Translations under genes and position numbers: made by a program
The notes under the pieces: model-generated
Database searches by the model: none
What the model saw: the letters and a program-made list of their open reading frames with translations, nothing else
What the model was told of the DNA's origin: nothing
Source: Candidatus Rubrimentiphilum sp.
GTDB lineage: Bacteria > Vulcanimicrobiota > Vulcanimicrobiia > Vulcanimicrobiales > Vulcanimicrobiaceae
Length of the DNA stretch: 64,000 nucleotides
Assembly (NCBI GenBank): GCA_035710515.1
Contig: DASTDE010000002.1
Location: 124,001 to 188,000, forward strand
Reading direction: 5' to 3'
In this document: positions 52,601 to 61,633 of the stretch, piece after piece
Position numbering within the stretch: position 1 is the first letter of the stretch
Layout of the letters: every line of letters begins with the position of its first letter

Positions 52601-53695
52601 ATGCCGCACGTCGAGATCGAGATCGGTCCGCAGAGCAATATCGCCGAGTTGGTCCAGGATCTGCCCATCGCGGCCGAGGTGCTGGGCCGGTTCGGCCTGC
52701 ATTGCGCCGGCTGCGGCGTGAACAAGTACGAAACCATCGAGCAGGGCGCCAAAGCGCACGGGCTGCGCATCGAGCCGATAATCGCGGCGCTCGTGCAAGC
52801 GCGGCTCTCCGGTTTTGTCCCCAATATCAACAACGAAGATCGCCAGCCGCTGCGGCGCGCGCCGGGCGAATTCAAACGGCATGCAAAGATCGCGCACGTC
52901 CTGCCGATCATGTCCGGCAAGGGCGGCGTCGGCAAGTCGCTGGTCACCGCCTTGATCGCGCTCGGGCTGCGCCGCCGCAATCTGCGTGTCGGCATTCTGG
53001 ATGCGGACATCACCGGGCCGTCGATTCCCAAACTCTTCGGCTTGCGCACCCCGCTGTTGATTGAAGCCGATCCCGATGCGAAACCAACGCCCCAAGGCAA
53101 TCCGCCGCCGCTTATGGTGCCGGCGCAGTCGCGCAGCGCAATCGAAATCGTCAGTTCAAATTTGTTGACCGACCAAGAAGACACAGCGATGATCTGGCGC
53201 GGCCCGATTCTTTCCGGCGTGATCCGTCAGTTTTACGAACAGGTATTGTGGAGCGATCTCGACTTTCTGCTAATCGATCTTCCGCCCGGCACTTCGGACG
53301 CGCCGCTCACGGTTCTGCAGTCGCTTTCGATCGACGGCGTGATCCTCGTGACGATGCCGCAAGCGCTGGCCACGATGATCGTGCGCAAAGCGGCCAACCT
53401 CGTTCACCAATTAAAGAAGCCGATTCTCGGCGTGGTTGAGAACATGTCGTACTTCATCGCGCCTGATACCGGCAAGAAGTACGAAATCTTTGGCCCCTCT
53501 TATGCGGAGCGCGTGGCGGAACTCGCCAGGGCGCCATTGCTGGCACGCATTCCGATCGATCCGCAGAAAGCGCTGCTGGCGGATGAAGGCCGCGTCGAAG
53601 AGATCGACGATCCCATCTGCGACGAATTGGCCGCTGCGGTGCTTGCGGCGATCGAAGCTCACCCCAAACCGAAGGAAACGATCTCTATTATCTAG
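52601..53695 (+). CDS. mrp: Mrp/NBP35-type Fe-S carrier ATPase with N-terminal DUF1858 domain
   Basis: 364 residues. Residues 1-~70 form a DUF1858-like domain with HCAGCGVNKYETIEQGAKAHG (CxxC); then the deviant Walker A SGKGGVGKSLVTALIAL (about 107), DADITGPSIPKLFGL, IDLPPGTSD, and VVENMSYFIAPDTGKKYEIFG. Mrp-type proteins carry [4Fe-4S] clusters; the C-terminal CxxC of the classic family is not seen, so cluster binding may rely on the N-terminal cysteines. No Shine-Dalgarno before the ATG. Confidence 0.9.
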   Translation: MPHVEIEIGPQSNIAELVQDLPIAAEVLGRFGLHCAGCGVNKYETIEQGAKAHGLRIEPIIAALVQARLSGFVPNINNEDRQPLRRAPGEFKRHAKIAHVLPIMSGKGGVGKSLVTALIALGLRRRNLRVGILDADITGPSIPKLFGLRTPLLIEADPDAKPTPQGNPPPLMVPAQSRSAIEIVSSNLLTDQEDTAMIWRGPILSGVIRQFYEQVLWSDLDFLLIDLPPGTSDAPLTVLQSLSIDGVILVTMPQALATMIVRKAANLVHQLKKPILGVVENMSYFIAPDTGKKYEIFGPSYAERVAELARAPLLARIPIDPQKALLADEGRVEEIDDPICDELAAAVLAAIEAHPKPKETISII

Positions 53696-54668
53696 TGCCC
53701 TTCGCGGCGGAAGCGACCGCGTCGATAACTTGCGGCGCCACGGGAAGTTTGGGATTCGAATAGCCGGCCACAATCGCAGCTTGCGACGACGTGTCCGGCG
53801 AAATCTTGAGGACGTGGTTCATTCCTTGAACGACGACCAGTTTCGCCGATGGACTCCCACTCTTCAGCGCTTCGGCGTCGGCCATTGTCACCTGTACGTC
53901 GGCGGTACCCTGGACGATCGTTACCGGAATCCGAAGTTTGCCGACCTCGACCGCCGGATCGTATTTAAACCATGAAATGAGATAAGGCTGGATCGACGGA
54001 CGGAATAGACCCTCAAGGCCGGCCGGAATGTCGCCCGTATAGACGTTACCGGCTTTCAATTGCGCCATAATTGCGTCGGCTTGGACGAGCGACGCCGGCG
54101 CGAGTGCCGGCCGCAACTGCTCGCGCAGAACCGTGTATGCGGGCCGTCCCGCACCCTCCAGCGACACGTACGCCGCGACATTTCCCCGCTGGGCGGCGAT
54201 GGCGCCGAGCAACGATCCTTCGCTATGTCCGGCAACCGTAATCTTTGCGCAACGCGGGTTAGCACGCAGCAACTTGATCCAGCCTGCGGCGTCGTCTATA
54301 TACGTATCGAAGCGAATGTCTTTCTCGGCGGTCATCGCCGCGGCACTTGCCCCAATACCGCGTTTGTCGAAACGCAATGTCGCTATGCCGCGCGCCGCCA
54401 TAGCATTGGCCAAGAGTTTCAGCGCATCGTTCTTGCCGGGCAATGTCGGATTGTTGCCGTCGCGATCCGTAGGACCCGATCCGGCGATCAGCAGCACCAC
54501 CGGAACGGGCTTCGAGCCCGCCGGCATGAGCAGGGTTCCGGAAATGGAGCCCGTCGCAGTTCGAAGTACTAGATCGGATTCAGACGCAAAAGAAGGCAAC
54601 GGCAGCGCCGACGCGGCGACCGCGCCGCCCGTTAGAACTAGAAACTTATCTCGTTTGATCTTCTGCAT
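53688..54668 (-). CDS. Secreted alpha/beta hydrolase (esterase-like)
   Basis: 326 residues, signal peptide (ALPLPSFASES). LLIAGSGPTDRDGNNPTLPG, RFDKRGIGAS and the nucleophile elbow AGHSEGSLLGAI, with Asp in VTIVQGTADVQVT and His in GMNHVLK. Like EstD-type esterases. Overlaps mrp by 8 bases (convergent) and is overlapped 23 bases by the amidohydrolase. Confidence 0.88.
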   Translation of the reverse strand: MQKIKRDKFLVLTGGAVAASALPLPSFASESDLVLRTATGSISGTLLMPAGSKPVPVVLLIAGSGPTDRDGNNPTLPGKNDALKLLANAMAARGIATLRFDKRGIGASAAAMTAEKDIRFDTYIDDAAGWIKLLRANPRCAKITVAGHSEGSLLGAIAAQRGNVAAYVSLEGAGRPAYTVLREQLRPALAPASLVQADAIMAQLKAGNVYTGDIPAGLEGLFRPSIQPYLISWFKYDPAVEVGKLRIPVTIVQGTADVQVTMADAEALKSGSPSAKLVVVQGMNHVLKISPDTSSQAAIVAGYSNPKLPVAPQVIDAVASAAKGTR

Positions 54669-56178
54669 ACACTACTTCCCCATCGCACCACGTTGCAAGA
54701 ACGCGGCAATCGGTAAACTCGTCGCCGTCGAGCGGATCGCGATCGAGGATCGCCAGATCGGCCGCATATCCTTCGGCGAGCATTCCGGTGCGCATCTCCG
54801 CGTGCGCCAAGCGAGCCGCGTTGTAGGTGTACATCGTGATGGCCTGCCCCGGTGAGAGCCGTTCGCGCGGCTCATGATGATCGACTGTGGCTTGCATGCC
54901 TTGCAAAGGTGCGAGTTCGCAGACCGGACTGTCGTCGCCCCCGCACAGGACCGCGCCGGCCCGTTCGATTCGTCCGAGGGCGTTCATGCTGCGCATCCGC
55001 TGAGATCCCAACCGCTGCTCGTACATGCCGCCCACACCACCCCAAAGCATATCAAACTGCGGCTGCATCGAAAGGTAAATGCCCAGGCGCGCGCAGCGTT
55101 CGATGTGATCGTCGCGCGCTATTTCGAAATGTTCGATAAAGTGGCGGCAACCGGTCGCGCTCGGTTTTCCGCCGAGGACGCGCTCCCACGTTGCGACGCA
55201 TTGTTCGATCGCGCGGTCGCCGATGGCGTGAACGCCCGCCGAGACCCCGAGCGAGTCGGCGGTCGAAAAATACTCGTAGACCTGTTCGTCGGAGTAATTC
55301 AGCTCGCCGCGGTTCGGCGGCCCGCCGTTCTGTGAAACGAAAGGCTCGCTAACGGCTGCCGTGCAGCTTCCGATCGATCCGTCGAGAAACACGTCGCCGC
55401 CGATAAACGGCAGGCCGAGCTCTTTGGCGAGTCGAGGATCCGGCTCGCAGATCTTCGGATACCATTTAGCTCTTGGCAGATCGCCGAGCGCCGCGATTTC
55501 GTCTGCATATTGATCGCGTGCGAAGCCCACGAATTGCGCGTGCAGGTGCAAGCAGCCGCGCGAGAGCGCCAATTCGGTCGCGCGTTTGTCAGCGGCTCGT
55601 TTTGCGGCTAGCGGCAGCTTCGCCATGAAGGCCGCTTGTGCGCGCCAGTTCGCTTCGAGAAACAGTTTTCCGGTCGGTCCACCCTCGTGGTTTCTCTCGC
55701 TTCCGCCCACAGCGGGCGGAAGGTTAAGCCACGCAAGCGTCTTGCGATTCACGATGCATGAATGTCCATCAACGCGCACGAGCATCGCAAACGCATCCGC
55801 GAGTTCGCGCTCCAGTGGCGCCGCGTCGGCGAGACGTCCGTCGCGCCACGCGCTCTCGTCGTATTGCCCGGCCAGCACGTATGTTTCGCGCGGCAAACGA
55901 GTCACCGCGGCGGCGAATTCGTCGTAAGAGCGCACGCCGTTCAAATTGCGTTCGTCGAGGAAATGCCCGGTATCGGTAAGATGCACGTGACAGTCGGCAA
56001 ACGCCGGCAGAACCGTTGCGCCTTGCAGATCGATTCCTTCGACGGTCGCGCCGGCGCTCGATGGATCGAGCGAAACGATCGTCGGGCCGTCCAGCACCAG
56101 CCCGTTGTGCCGGGAGTACGAACCACGGCGCGGATCGTACCGATAAACGCGCGCGTTACGGAGCGCCTTCACCTTCAC
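54646..56178 (-). CDS. Amidohydrolase family protein, YtcJ-like
   Basis: 510 residues from GTG 56178. Metal site FADCHVHLTDTGHF (HxH) near 70; further His in GCLHLHAQF and VHAIGDRAIEQCV, and LCGGDDSPVCELAPLQGMQATV near the C-terminus. YtcJ-type enzymes (PF07969) are metal-dependent hydrolases, substrates mostly unknown. No signal peptide. The repeat at 56176 abuts the start. Confidence 0.88.
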   Translation of the reverse strand: MKVKALRNARVYRYDPRRGSYSRHNGLVLDGPTIVSLDPSSAGATVEGIDLQGATVLPAFADCHVHLTDTGHFLDERNLNGVRSYDEFAAAVTRLPRETYVLAGQYDESAWRDGRLADAAPLERELADAFAMLVRVDGHSCIVNRKTLAWLNLPPAVGGSERNHEGGPTGKLFLEANWRAQAAFMAKLPLAAKRAADKRATELALSRGCLHLHAQFVGFARDQYADEIAALGDLPRAKWYPKICEPDPRLAKELGLPFIGGDVFLDGSIGSCTAAVSEPFVSQNGGPPNRGELNYSDEQVYEYFSTADSLGVSAGVHAIGDRAIEQCVATWERVLGGKPSATGCRHFIEHFEIARDDHIERCARLGIYLSMQPQFDMLWGGVGGMYEQRLGSQRMRSMNALGRIERAGAVLCGGDDSPVCELAPLQGMQATVDHHEPRERLSPGQAITMYTYNAARLAHAEMRTGMLAEGYAADLAILDRDPLDGDEFTDCRVLATWCDGEVVYAEDQTR

Positions 56179-56219
56179 CCTTCGACTGCGCTCAGGACTC
56201 GATACCTCACGATGACAAA
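56176..56219. repeat. Dispersed repeat at folK-folE2/amidohydrolase boundary
   Basis: CCCTTCGACTGCGCTCAGGA, then CTCGATACCTCACGATGACA. On the minus strand it ends folK-folE2 with TTG-TCA-TCG-TGA and reaches the amidohydrolase start. Confidence 0.87.
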
Positions 56220-57619
56220 ATGGGGCGGGAGCCGAGCCAGGCGGCCAAATCCGTTTTGCGCGTTACGTAGTTGCCCGTGCGCAGCTCCGAGCGCAATTCG
56301 CCGAAGGTGCCGAACGCTTCCGCGAACGCATCATGCTTGTGAATCGACTCGTAGTTCACTTGCGTGGCCGCCACGAACGTTTCGTCCGGGAAATCCGCGT
56401 ACATCTCCAGCGCGCCCGCCAGGATGCCGCGCACGACGTCCTCCACGAACTTTGGATTGTGGTGCGCCTTATTTACGATGAAGAATTCATCCGGGCGCTT
56501 CAGGAGGTCGTAGGTCTCACTCGACATCGCGTTTTCAACGATCTCGACCAGGTCTTCCACCTGAGGAATCTCTCCTGATGTGATTCCGATGAGCACGCTG
56601 CCGCGTCCGCGCTGATTGTGCGTCGCAACCGGCAACGCGTGCAATGCGCGCTCGGCGTCGGCCGCTGAAAAACCGGCGTCGCGCAAATCGCGCAGGCTCT
56701 GCTCGCGCACCATCGCTTGCGCGCACGGACAGGCGGTCATGCCTTCCGCTTCAACACCGATGGCGCGGCGCACGCCCTCGCGATCGGCGTGCGCGATGCC
56801 GATCAGCGTGTATGTTTCCTCACCGCGTTTCCCGCTGACCGGCGTCCAGCGTTCCAGCGCGAATTCAGCGCGTAATCGTACATCCGCGCGCACAGCGCGC
56901 TGCGATTGCACGATCTCGCGCGCGATCGCTTCGACCAGATTCTCGATCTGCGCGGGCGCGCCGGGGCTTGCGAGTACTTCGAGTGCGGCTTGCTCGAGAA
57001 TTTCATTGAAGCGCGACATGTGTAGGCCGGCTTTATCTGGCGTGAGATCGGCCACCATCGTAAACTCGCCGTTGAAGACTTGTTCGCGCCCGGCAACGTT
57101 TAGGCGCACTATGCGGCGTACGCGCGAAACTCCAACGCGATCGAGCGAGAGCCGCACATCGGGCGTCTCTTCCTGACGGTTCGCATTGAAATGCAGCGAG
57201 CGAGCGCGGCGCCGAACGCCGTTCGACGTCAGCGTTGCCGCCATACCGGCAAACTCCGGCGCAATTTCCGCGAGCGGAATGAGATTGTACGGGCGGCGCG
57301 CCAACTGCGGATGGACGTAATCGCCCGCTGCCAATACATCGATATCGATAGCGCGGGCCTCCAAGCGGCGTTTGCCCGCCCTGCCAATTGCGGCTTCGAC
57401 GGCGCGCGCAAACTCTTCGAAGCCGCCGCGGTCGAGCGGCGTTTCGAGCTGCGCGGCCAGGTTGAGAAACGGCGGCCCTTCCGCGCCCTCCGCGGGGGCG
57501 CTTTCAAAAAACGACGAAACGGCCACCACGCGGCTCTTGCGCCGCAGCCGCTGCAGGGCAGCCAAAATATTCGCCTGCCTGTCGCCGAGGTTGGAGCCGA
57601 TACCCACGTGAACGCGCAC
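56207..57619 (-). CDS. FolK-FolE2 fusion: HPPK and type IB GTP cyclohydrolase
   Basis: 470 residues from GTG 57619. Residues ~1-140 are HPPK: VGIGSNLGDRQANILAALQR, PPFLNLAAQLET, RAIDIDVLAAGDY. Residues ~155-470 are FolE2: VRLSLDRVGVSRVRRIVRL, TPDKAGLHMSRFNEIL, zinc Cys in TACPCAQAM, NQRGRGSVLIG. It would join the first and a later step of folate synthesis in one chain. FolE2 works with metals other than zinc, useful when zinc is low. An earlier GTG at 57658 is possible. Last codons come from a repeat. Confidence 0.88.
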   Translation of the reverse strand: MRVHVGIGSNLGDRQANILAALQRLRRKSRVVAVSSFFESAPAEGAEGPPFLNLAAQLETPLDRGGFEEFARAVEAAIGRAGKRRLEARAIDIDVLAAGDYVHPQLARRPYNLIPLAEIAPEFAGMAATLTSNGVRRRARSLHFNANRQEETPDVRLSLDRVGVSRVRRIVRLNVAGREQVFNGEFTMVADLTPDKAGLHMSRFNEILEQAALEVLASPGAPAQIENLVEAIAREIVQSQRAVRADVRLRAEFALERWTPVSGKRGEETYTLIGIAHADREGVRRAIGVEAEGMTACPCAQAMVREQSLRDLRDAGFSAADAERALHALPVATHNQRGRGSVLIGITSGEIPQVEDLVEIVENAMSSETYDLLKRPDEFFIVNKAHHNPKFVEDVVRGILAGALEMYADFPDETFVAATQVNYESIHKHDAFAEAFGTFGELRSELRTGNYVTRKTDLAAWLGSRPILSS

Positions 57620-57652
57620 GATTGGGTACTTATGGACGAGGAGAGTGATCGC

Positions 57653-58291
57653 ATGCACGACGCACGCAATGTCGCCCCCATCGAGCGGTGTCTCTCATTC
57701 GGCGCCGGCGTCCTGTTCGGCGGCGCAGCCGCCTACTTGCTCTACCGCGCCGTTACCGGCTATTGCGCTATCTACGCGGCGCTCGGCATTCGCAGGTTGT
57801 CCGATCGCGAGCCGCACAACCCAAACGCGAGCGTACCGTATGGAAGCGGCGTTCGCGTCGAAGAGACGGTCTTGATCGAATTGCCTGCGCGAGAACTCTA
57901 CGCATTTTGGCGCCGGTTAGAGACGCTTCCGCAATTCATGAGTCATGTCAAAGAAGTCACCGTGCTAACACCGACGCGGTCGCGCTGGCGCGTTCGGGCG
58001 CCGGCCGGAAACCAATTGACCTGGGAAGCCGAAATCATCAACGACATCGCAGGCGAGCTGATCGGTTGGCGTTCCTTGCCCGGATCGGCGATCCATCACG
58101 CAGGCTCGGTTCATTTCGATCAGCGGGCCGGCGGGACGGAAGTGCGCGTCGAGCTCGAATACGCGCCGCCCGCGCGCTATATCGGCGCATCGCTGGCGCG
58201 AATCTTCGGCGAGAACCCGCAGAAACAGATCGCCGAAGATCTACGGCGTTTTAAATCAATCGCCGAACGCGGGGAAATCTGCGCGTCGTAG
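57653..58291 (+). CDS. SRPBCC-domain membrane protein
   Basis: 212 residues from ATG 57653, supported by GAGGAG nine bases upstream; an in-frame ATG lies at 57632. One or two hydrophobic helices (LSFGAGVLFGGAAAYLLYR), then a START/SRPBCC (COG5637-like) fold: VEETVLIELPARELYAFWRRLETLPQFMSHVKEV and GSVHFDQRAGGTEVRVELEY. Possibly binds a lipid or polyketide; function unknown. Divergent from folK-folE2. Confidence 0.75.
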   Translation: MHDARNVAPIERCLSFGAGVLFGGAAAYLLYRAVTGYCAIYAALGIRRLSDREPHNPNASVPYGSGVRVEETVLIELPARELYAFWRRLETLPQFMSHVKEVTVLTPTRSRWRVRAPAGNQLTWEAEIINDIAGELIGWRSLPGSAIHHAGSVHFDQRAGGTEVRVELEYAPPARYIGASLARIFGENPQKQIAEDLRRFKSIAERGEICAS

Positions 58292-58332
58292 CGGGAACGG
58301 ATCCCGCGCTGCTCTTCGAGTCGCCGCTCGAT

Positions 58333-59964
58333 GTGCTGCGGGCGCGTACGCCGCAAGAGGCCTGGAACGCTCTCGCCCGCGCCGACAGCGCGCTGGCCGC
58401 AGGCTATTACGTCGCCGGATTTCTTTCATACGAGCTCGGCGCGGCGTGCGTTGGTCTACCGCGGCGGAATGCGACGGCTCCACTCCTTGCGCTCGGCATT
58501 TACGACAATGCGAGGCCTATCGTCTTGGCCGCGAGCGCGGACGATTTCGCGATGGGTCCGCCGCTGCCGCGCGTTTCGCGAGCGAAATACGGCGAGACGA
58601 TCGACGCAATCACCTCAGCGATCCGCGACGGTGAGGTCTATCAAATCAACTATACGCTGCCGTTCGATTTTGCGTTCTCGGGCGAACCCTTCGACGTCTA
58701 TTGCCGGCTGGCGTCGCGCTCCGGGGCGCAATATTGCGCGTATGTCGAAGACGAGGAGCGCGCGATTGTCTCGTTTTCGCCTGAGCTGTTCTTACGCTTT
58801 GAAGACGGGCGGCTCGTGACGAAACCGATGAAAGGCACCGCGCCGCTCGATGCGATCGACGAGCTGACGAACGAGAAAAACCGAGCGGAGCACCTGATGA
58901 TCGTGGATTTATTGCGCAACGATCTGCATCGCATCTGCACCGGCGTCACCGTCGACGAGCTTTTCACGATCGAGCGCTACCCGACGTTCGGAACCATGAC
59001 CTCAACCATCTCCGGCGCGCTTCCGGCCGGCGCGCCGCTGGCGGAGATCGTGCGAGCAACGTTTCCGTGCGGCAGTGTCACCGGGGCGCCGAAACGCGCG
59101 GCGATGGCGCACATCGCGCGCTTCGAACCGGACACGCGCGAGATCTATACGGGCAGCATAGGCTATCTGGCTCCTCAGCGCACGGGCTGGTGGAACGTCG
59201 CGATTCGCACGATGCAGATCGATCGCGCGAGCGGATCGGGCCGTTTGGATGCGGGCGGCGGAATTGTTTCCGATTCTGAAGCGGCGGACGAATGGAGCGA
59301 AGTCTTATTGAAAACCGCGTTCGTGCGTCCCGCGATCGAACCGTTCGCATGTTTGGAGACGCTGCGATGCGGTCCGGATCCGAGTCCAGCGGACGCGCAC
59401 CTCAGCCGGTTGCGCGCGACCGCCGAGCGCTTCGCCATTCCGTTCGATGACACGGTCTTGCGCGAGCAGATTGACGCGTTGAATGCGCACCCGGCCTTGA
59501 CCCTAGTGCGGATCAGGCTTGCACCGGACGGAAATGCCACTCTCGCGTCGGAACCGTTCGAAAGCGCCGGCGAATCCGCGCGCATTTGCATCGCTGAAGC
59601 GCGCGTGCGATCCAACGATGCAATGCTGGGTTTCAAGACATCGTGGCGTCCCGCCCATGACGCCGCGGCGGAAACTGCTCAACGGCTTGGATGCTTCGAC
59701 GCACTGTTGCGCAACGAACGCGATGAGTTGACCGAAGGCTCGCGTACGAATCTCTTTGTTTGCATCGGGGGCGTACTCTACACGCCGCCGCTGCACTCCG
59801 GCGTGCTGCCCGGAATACTGCGCGGCGAACTGGTATCGAGCGGCCGTGCCGTCGAACGTGTGCTTCATGAACGCGATCTGCGCGACGCGGACGAGATCTT
59901 TGTCGGCAACTCCGCCCGCGGACTTTTGGAAGCCCATCTCGTGAGCGAGCCAAACCGTGTCTGA
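58333..59964 (+). CDS. Aminodeoxychorismate synthase I/lyase fusion (PabB-PabC)
   Basis: 543 residues from GTG 58333. PabB part: GEVYQINYTLPFDF, SFSPELFLRFEDG, KPMKGTAPLD, and NEKNRAEHLMIVDLLRNDLH, then TFPCGSVTGAPKRAA. PabC part from ~335: the PLP Lys in MLGFKTSWRPAHD, and RDELTEGSRTNLFVC. It makes p-aminobenzoate for folate with a PabA partner not seen here. The frame is open upstream (LLFESPLDV) without a good start, so the N-terminus may be longer. Overlaps manA by 8 bases. Confidence 0.9.
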   Translation: MLRARTPQEAWNALARADSALAAGYYVAGFLSYELGAACVGLPRRNATAPLLALGIYDNARPIVLAASADDFAMGPPLPRVSRAKYGETIDAITSAIRDGEVYQINYTLPFDFAFSGEPFDVYCRLASRSGAQYCAYVEDEERAIVSFSPELFLRFEDGRLVTKPMKGTAPLDAIDELTNEKNRAEHLMIVDLLRNDLHRICTGVTVDELFTIERYPTFGTMTSTISGALPAGAPLAEIVRATFPCGSVTGAPKRAAMAHIARFEPDTREIYTGSIGYLAPQRTGWWNVAIRTMQIDRASGSGRLDAGGGIVSDSEAADEWSEVLLKTAFVRPAIEPFACLETLRCGPDPSPADAHLSRLRATAERFAIPFDDTVLREQIDALNAHPALTLVRIRLAPDGNATLASEPFESAGESARICIAEARVRSNDAMLGFKTSWRPAHDAAAETAQRLGCFDALLRNERDELTEGSRTNLFVCIGGVLYTPPLHSGVLPGILRGELVSSGRAVERVLHERDLRDADEIFVGNSARGLLEAHLVSEPNRV

Positions 59965-61015
59965 GGAGCTGTATCCGTACGTCCTTCAACCGAAACTCTC
60001 GCCTGCGATTTGGGGCGGCACCGACTTGGTCAAAGAGTTTGGGAAAGCCGGCGACGCACAAGTAAAGATCGGCGAGAGTTGGGAGTGCTGGGACGAAAAC
60101 AAAGTTACGAACGGACCGCTGGCAGGACAGACGGTCGCGCAGTTGCGCGAAACGCTTGGTTCGAAACTGCTGGCTAACATCGATCCGCAGCGCATCTTTC
60201 CGATTCTCACCAAGATCATCGATGCATGCGACTCGCTCTCGGTGCAAGTTCATCCTGACGACGCCTACGCGCAGCGCGTTGAGCATCAGCCGAACGGGAA
60301 GACAGAGTGCTGGTATGTACTGCGCGCGGCGCCCGACGCGCAATTAGTTATGGGTTGGACGCGCGACACGTCGCGCGAAGAGTACGAACGGCGCGTCGCC
60401 GACGGCACGCTCGGCGAAATCTTGCGCCACGTGCCAATCAAAGCGGGCGATGCATTCTACATTCCGGCGGGGCTTCTGCATGCCATCGGCCCGGGCATCG
60501 TGATCTTCGAAACGCAGCAGGCCAGCGATCTCACGTATCGCATTTTCGATTGGAATCGACTCGGGCCGGACGGCAAGCCGCGCCCGCTGCACGTGCAGAA
60601 AGCCGCCGACGTGCTCGATTATAAGGAAGGCACCGCGAGCGCGCTCTCGGAGTTGGCCTATGCCTACGAAGGGTTCCAGCGCACGGCGTTAATCGCCGAT
60701 GCGCACTTCGTGGTGGAGCGCGTCACCGCGACGGAGACGCCCGCCGCCATGGGGACGCATGACCGTCCGCTGATCGTCATGGCGCTCGAAGATCCGCTCG
60801 AACTCGCCTGCGAGGAAGGCGGCGCGCATCTCAACCCCTACCAAACTGCCCTCATTCCGGCAGCCGCACAGAGTGTCCGCATCTCCGGAGCCGACGCGGC
60901 ATCGCCGTTCATGCTCGTTACGCCGCCCGCATCGCCCGAGGCAATAGTCAAACGTTTGCACGACGCCGGCGTTGCTCAGCCGGTGATCACGCAGTTCTTG
61001 TCACAATTTCGCTAA
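59957..61015 (+). CDS. manA: Mannose-6-phosphate isomerase, class I
   Basis: 352 residues. Zinc/substrate motifs QVHPDDAYAQ, GKTECWYVL, and IPAGLLHAIGPGIVIFETQQ followed by DLTYRIFDW, as in Bacillus ManA. Interconverts fructose-6-P and mannose-6-P; the mutase at 718 would use the product. Its 3' end overlaps the amidase stop by 4 bases. Confidence 0.9.
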   Translation: MSEELYPYVLQPKLSPAIWGGTDLVKEFGKAGDAQVKIGESWECWDENKVTNGPLAGQTVAQLRETLGSKLLANIDPQRIFPILTKIIDACDSLSVQVHPDDAYAQRVEHQPNGKTECWYVLRAAPDAQLVMGWTRDTSREEYERRVADGTLGEILRHVPIKAGDAFYIPAGLLHAIGPGIVIFETQQASDLTYRIFDWNRLGPDGKPRPLHVQKAADVLDYKEGTASALSELAYAYEGFQRTALIADAHFVVERVTATETPAAMGTHDRPLIVMALEDPLELACEEGGAHLNPYQTALIPAAAQSVRISGADAASPFMLVTPPASPEAIVKRLHDAGVAQPVITQFLSQFR

Positions 61016-61587
61016 GAAAGCGCCGGCATATTCGCTTGAATGCGGCGGCGCAGCTCGTTGCCGGCCGTGAACGCGTCCTGCGGAACGAGCCTGCGCCGGT
61101 CGGGCTTGAGGCGGGCAATATCCCAGCGCTGCTCCGGACGCGTGCCGAAATACCCATCCCGAACAGCGGCTTCCGCGTGCGTCATAATATGCTCGGGATC
61201 AACCGGAACGTGATAATGAGCGGCAAGCTTCGCTCCGACCAGGCAAAGCGCATCGATCAGCTCTTCCGTTAACGGATACGGGCCGAAGTCGTCGGGTTTT
61301 GAGTCCTGCATCCCCATGACGGCGATCCCGAGCGCAAATGAGTTGCGCTTGCGCGTATGCTGGGCGTACGGCTCCTCAGGCGCGTCATAGACCGAGCGCA
61401 TGTTCTCGCGGACGTCGTGCGTATTCACGACGATAATCTCGTTCGCATCGTTCAACGCGACACAAAAATGGTACGCGGGAAAAACCGAATGGTAGTCGTG
61501 CGCCGACCAGTGAATGTAGACGTTGTCGACGCGGCCGTGCGGCAAGTCGGCTTGCCACTCGCCGATGCGCCAGTTCGGGTAGTCCAT
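61012..61587 (-). CDS. N-acetylmuramoyl-L-alanine amidase, type 2 (PGRP-like)
   Basis: 191 residues from ATG 61587 (further open frame to 61644 overlaps lysA antisense). VYIHWSAHDYHSVFPAYHFCV contains the zinc His, and IMTHAEAAVRDGYFG the second His. No signal peptide, so cytoplasmic wall recycling (AmpD-like) or release by lysis. Divergent from lysA with which it shares the regulatory gap. Confidence 0.8.
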   Translation of the reverse strand: MDYPNWRIGEWQADLPHGRVDNVYIHWSAHDYHSVFPAYHFCVALNDANEIIVVNTHDVRENMRSVYDAPEEPYAQHTRKRNSFALGIAVMGMQDSKPDDFGPYPLTEELIDALCLVGAKLAAHYHVPVDPEHIMTHAEAAVRDGYFGTRPEQRWDIARLKPDRRRLVPQDAFTAGNELRRRIQANMPALS

Positions 61588-61633
61588 AGCGTTAGCGGGA
61601 TTGTTCGATCGAACCGGGCAAATCCGCTTTGCG

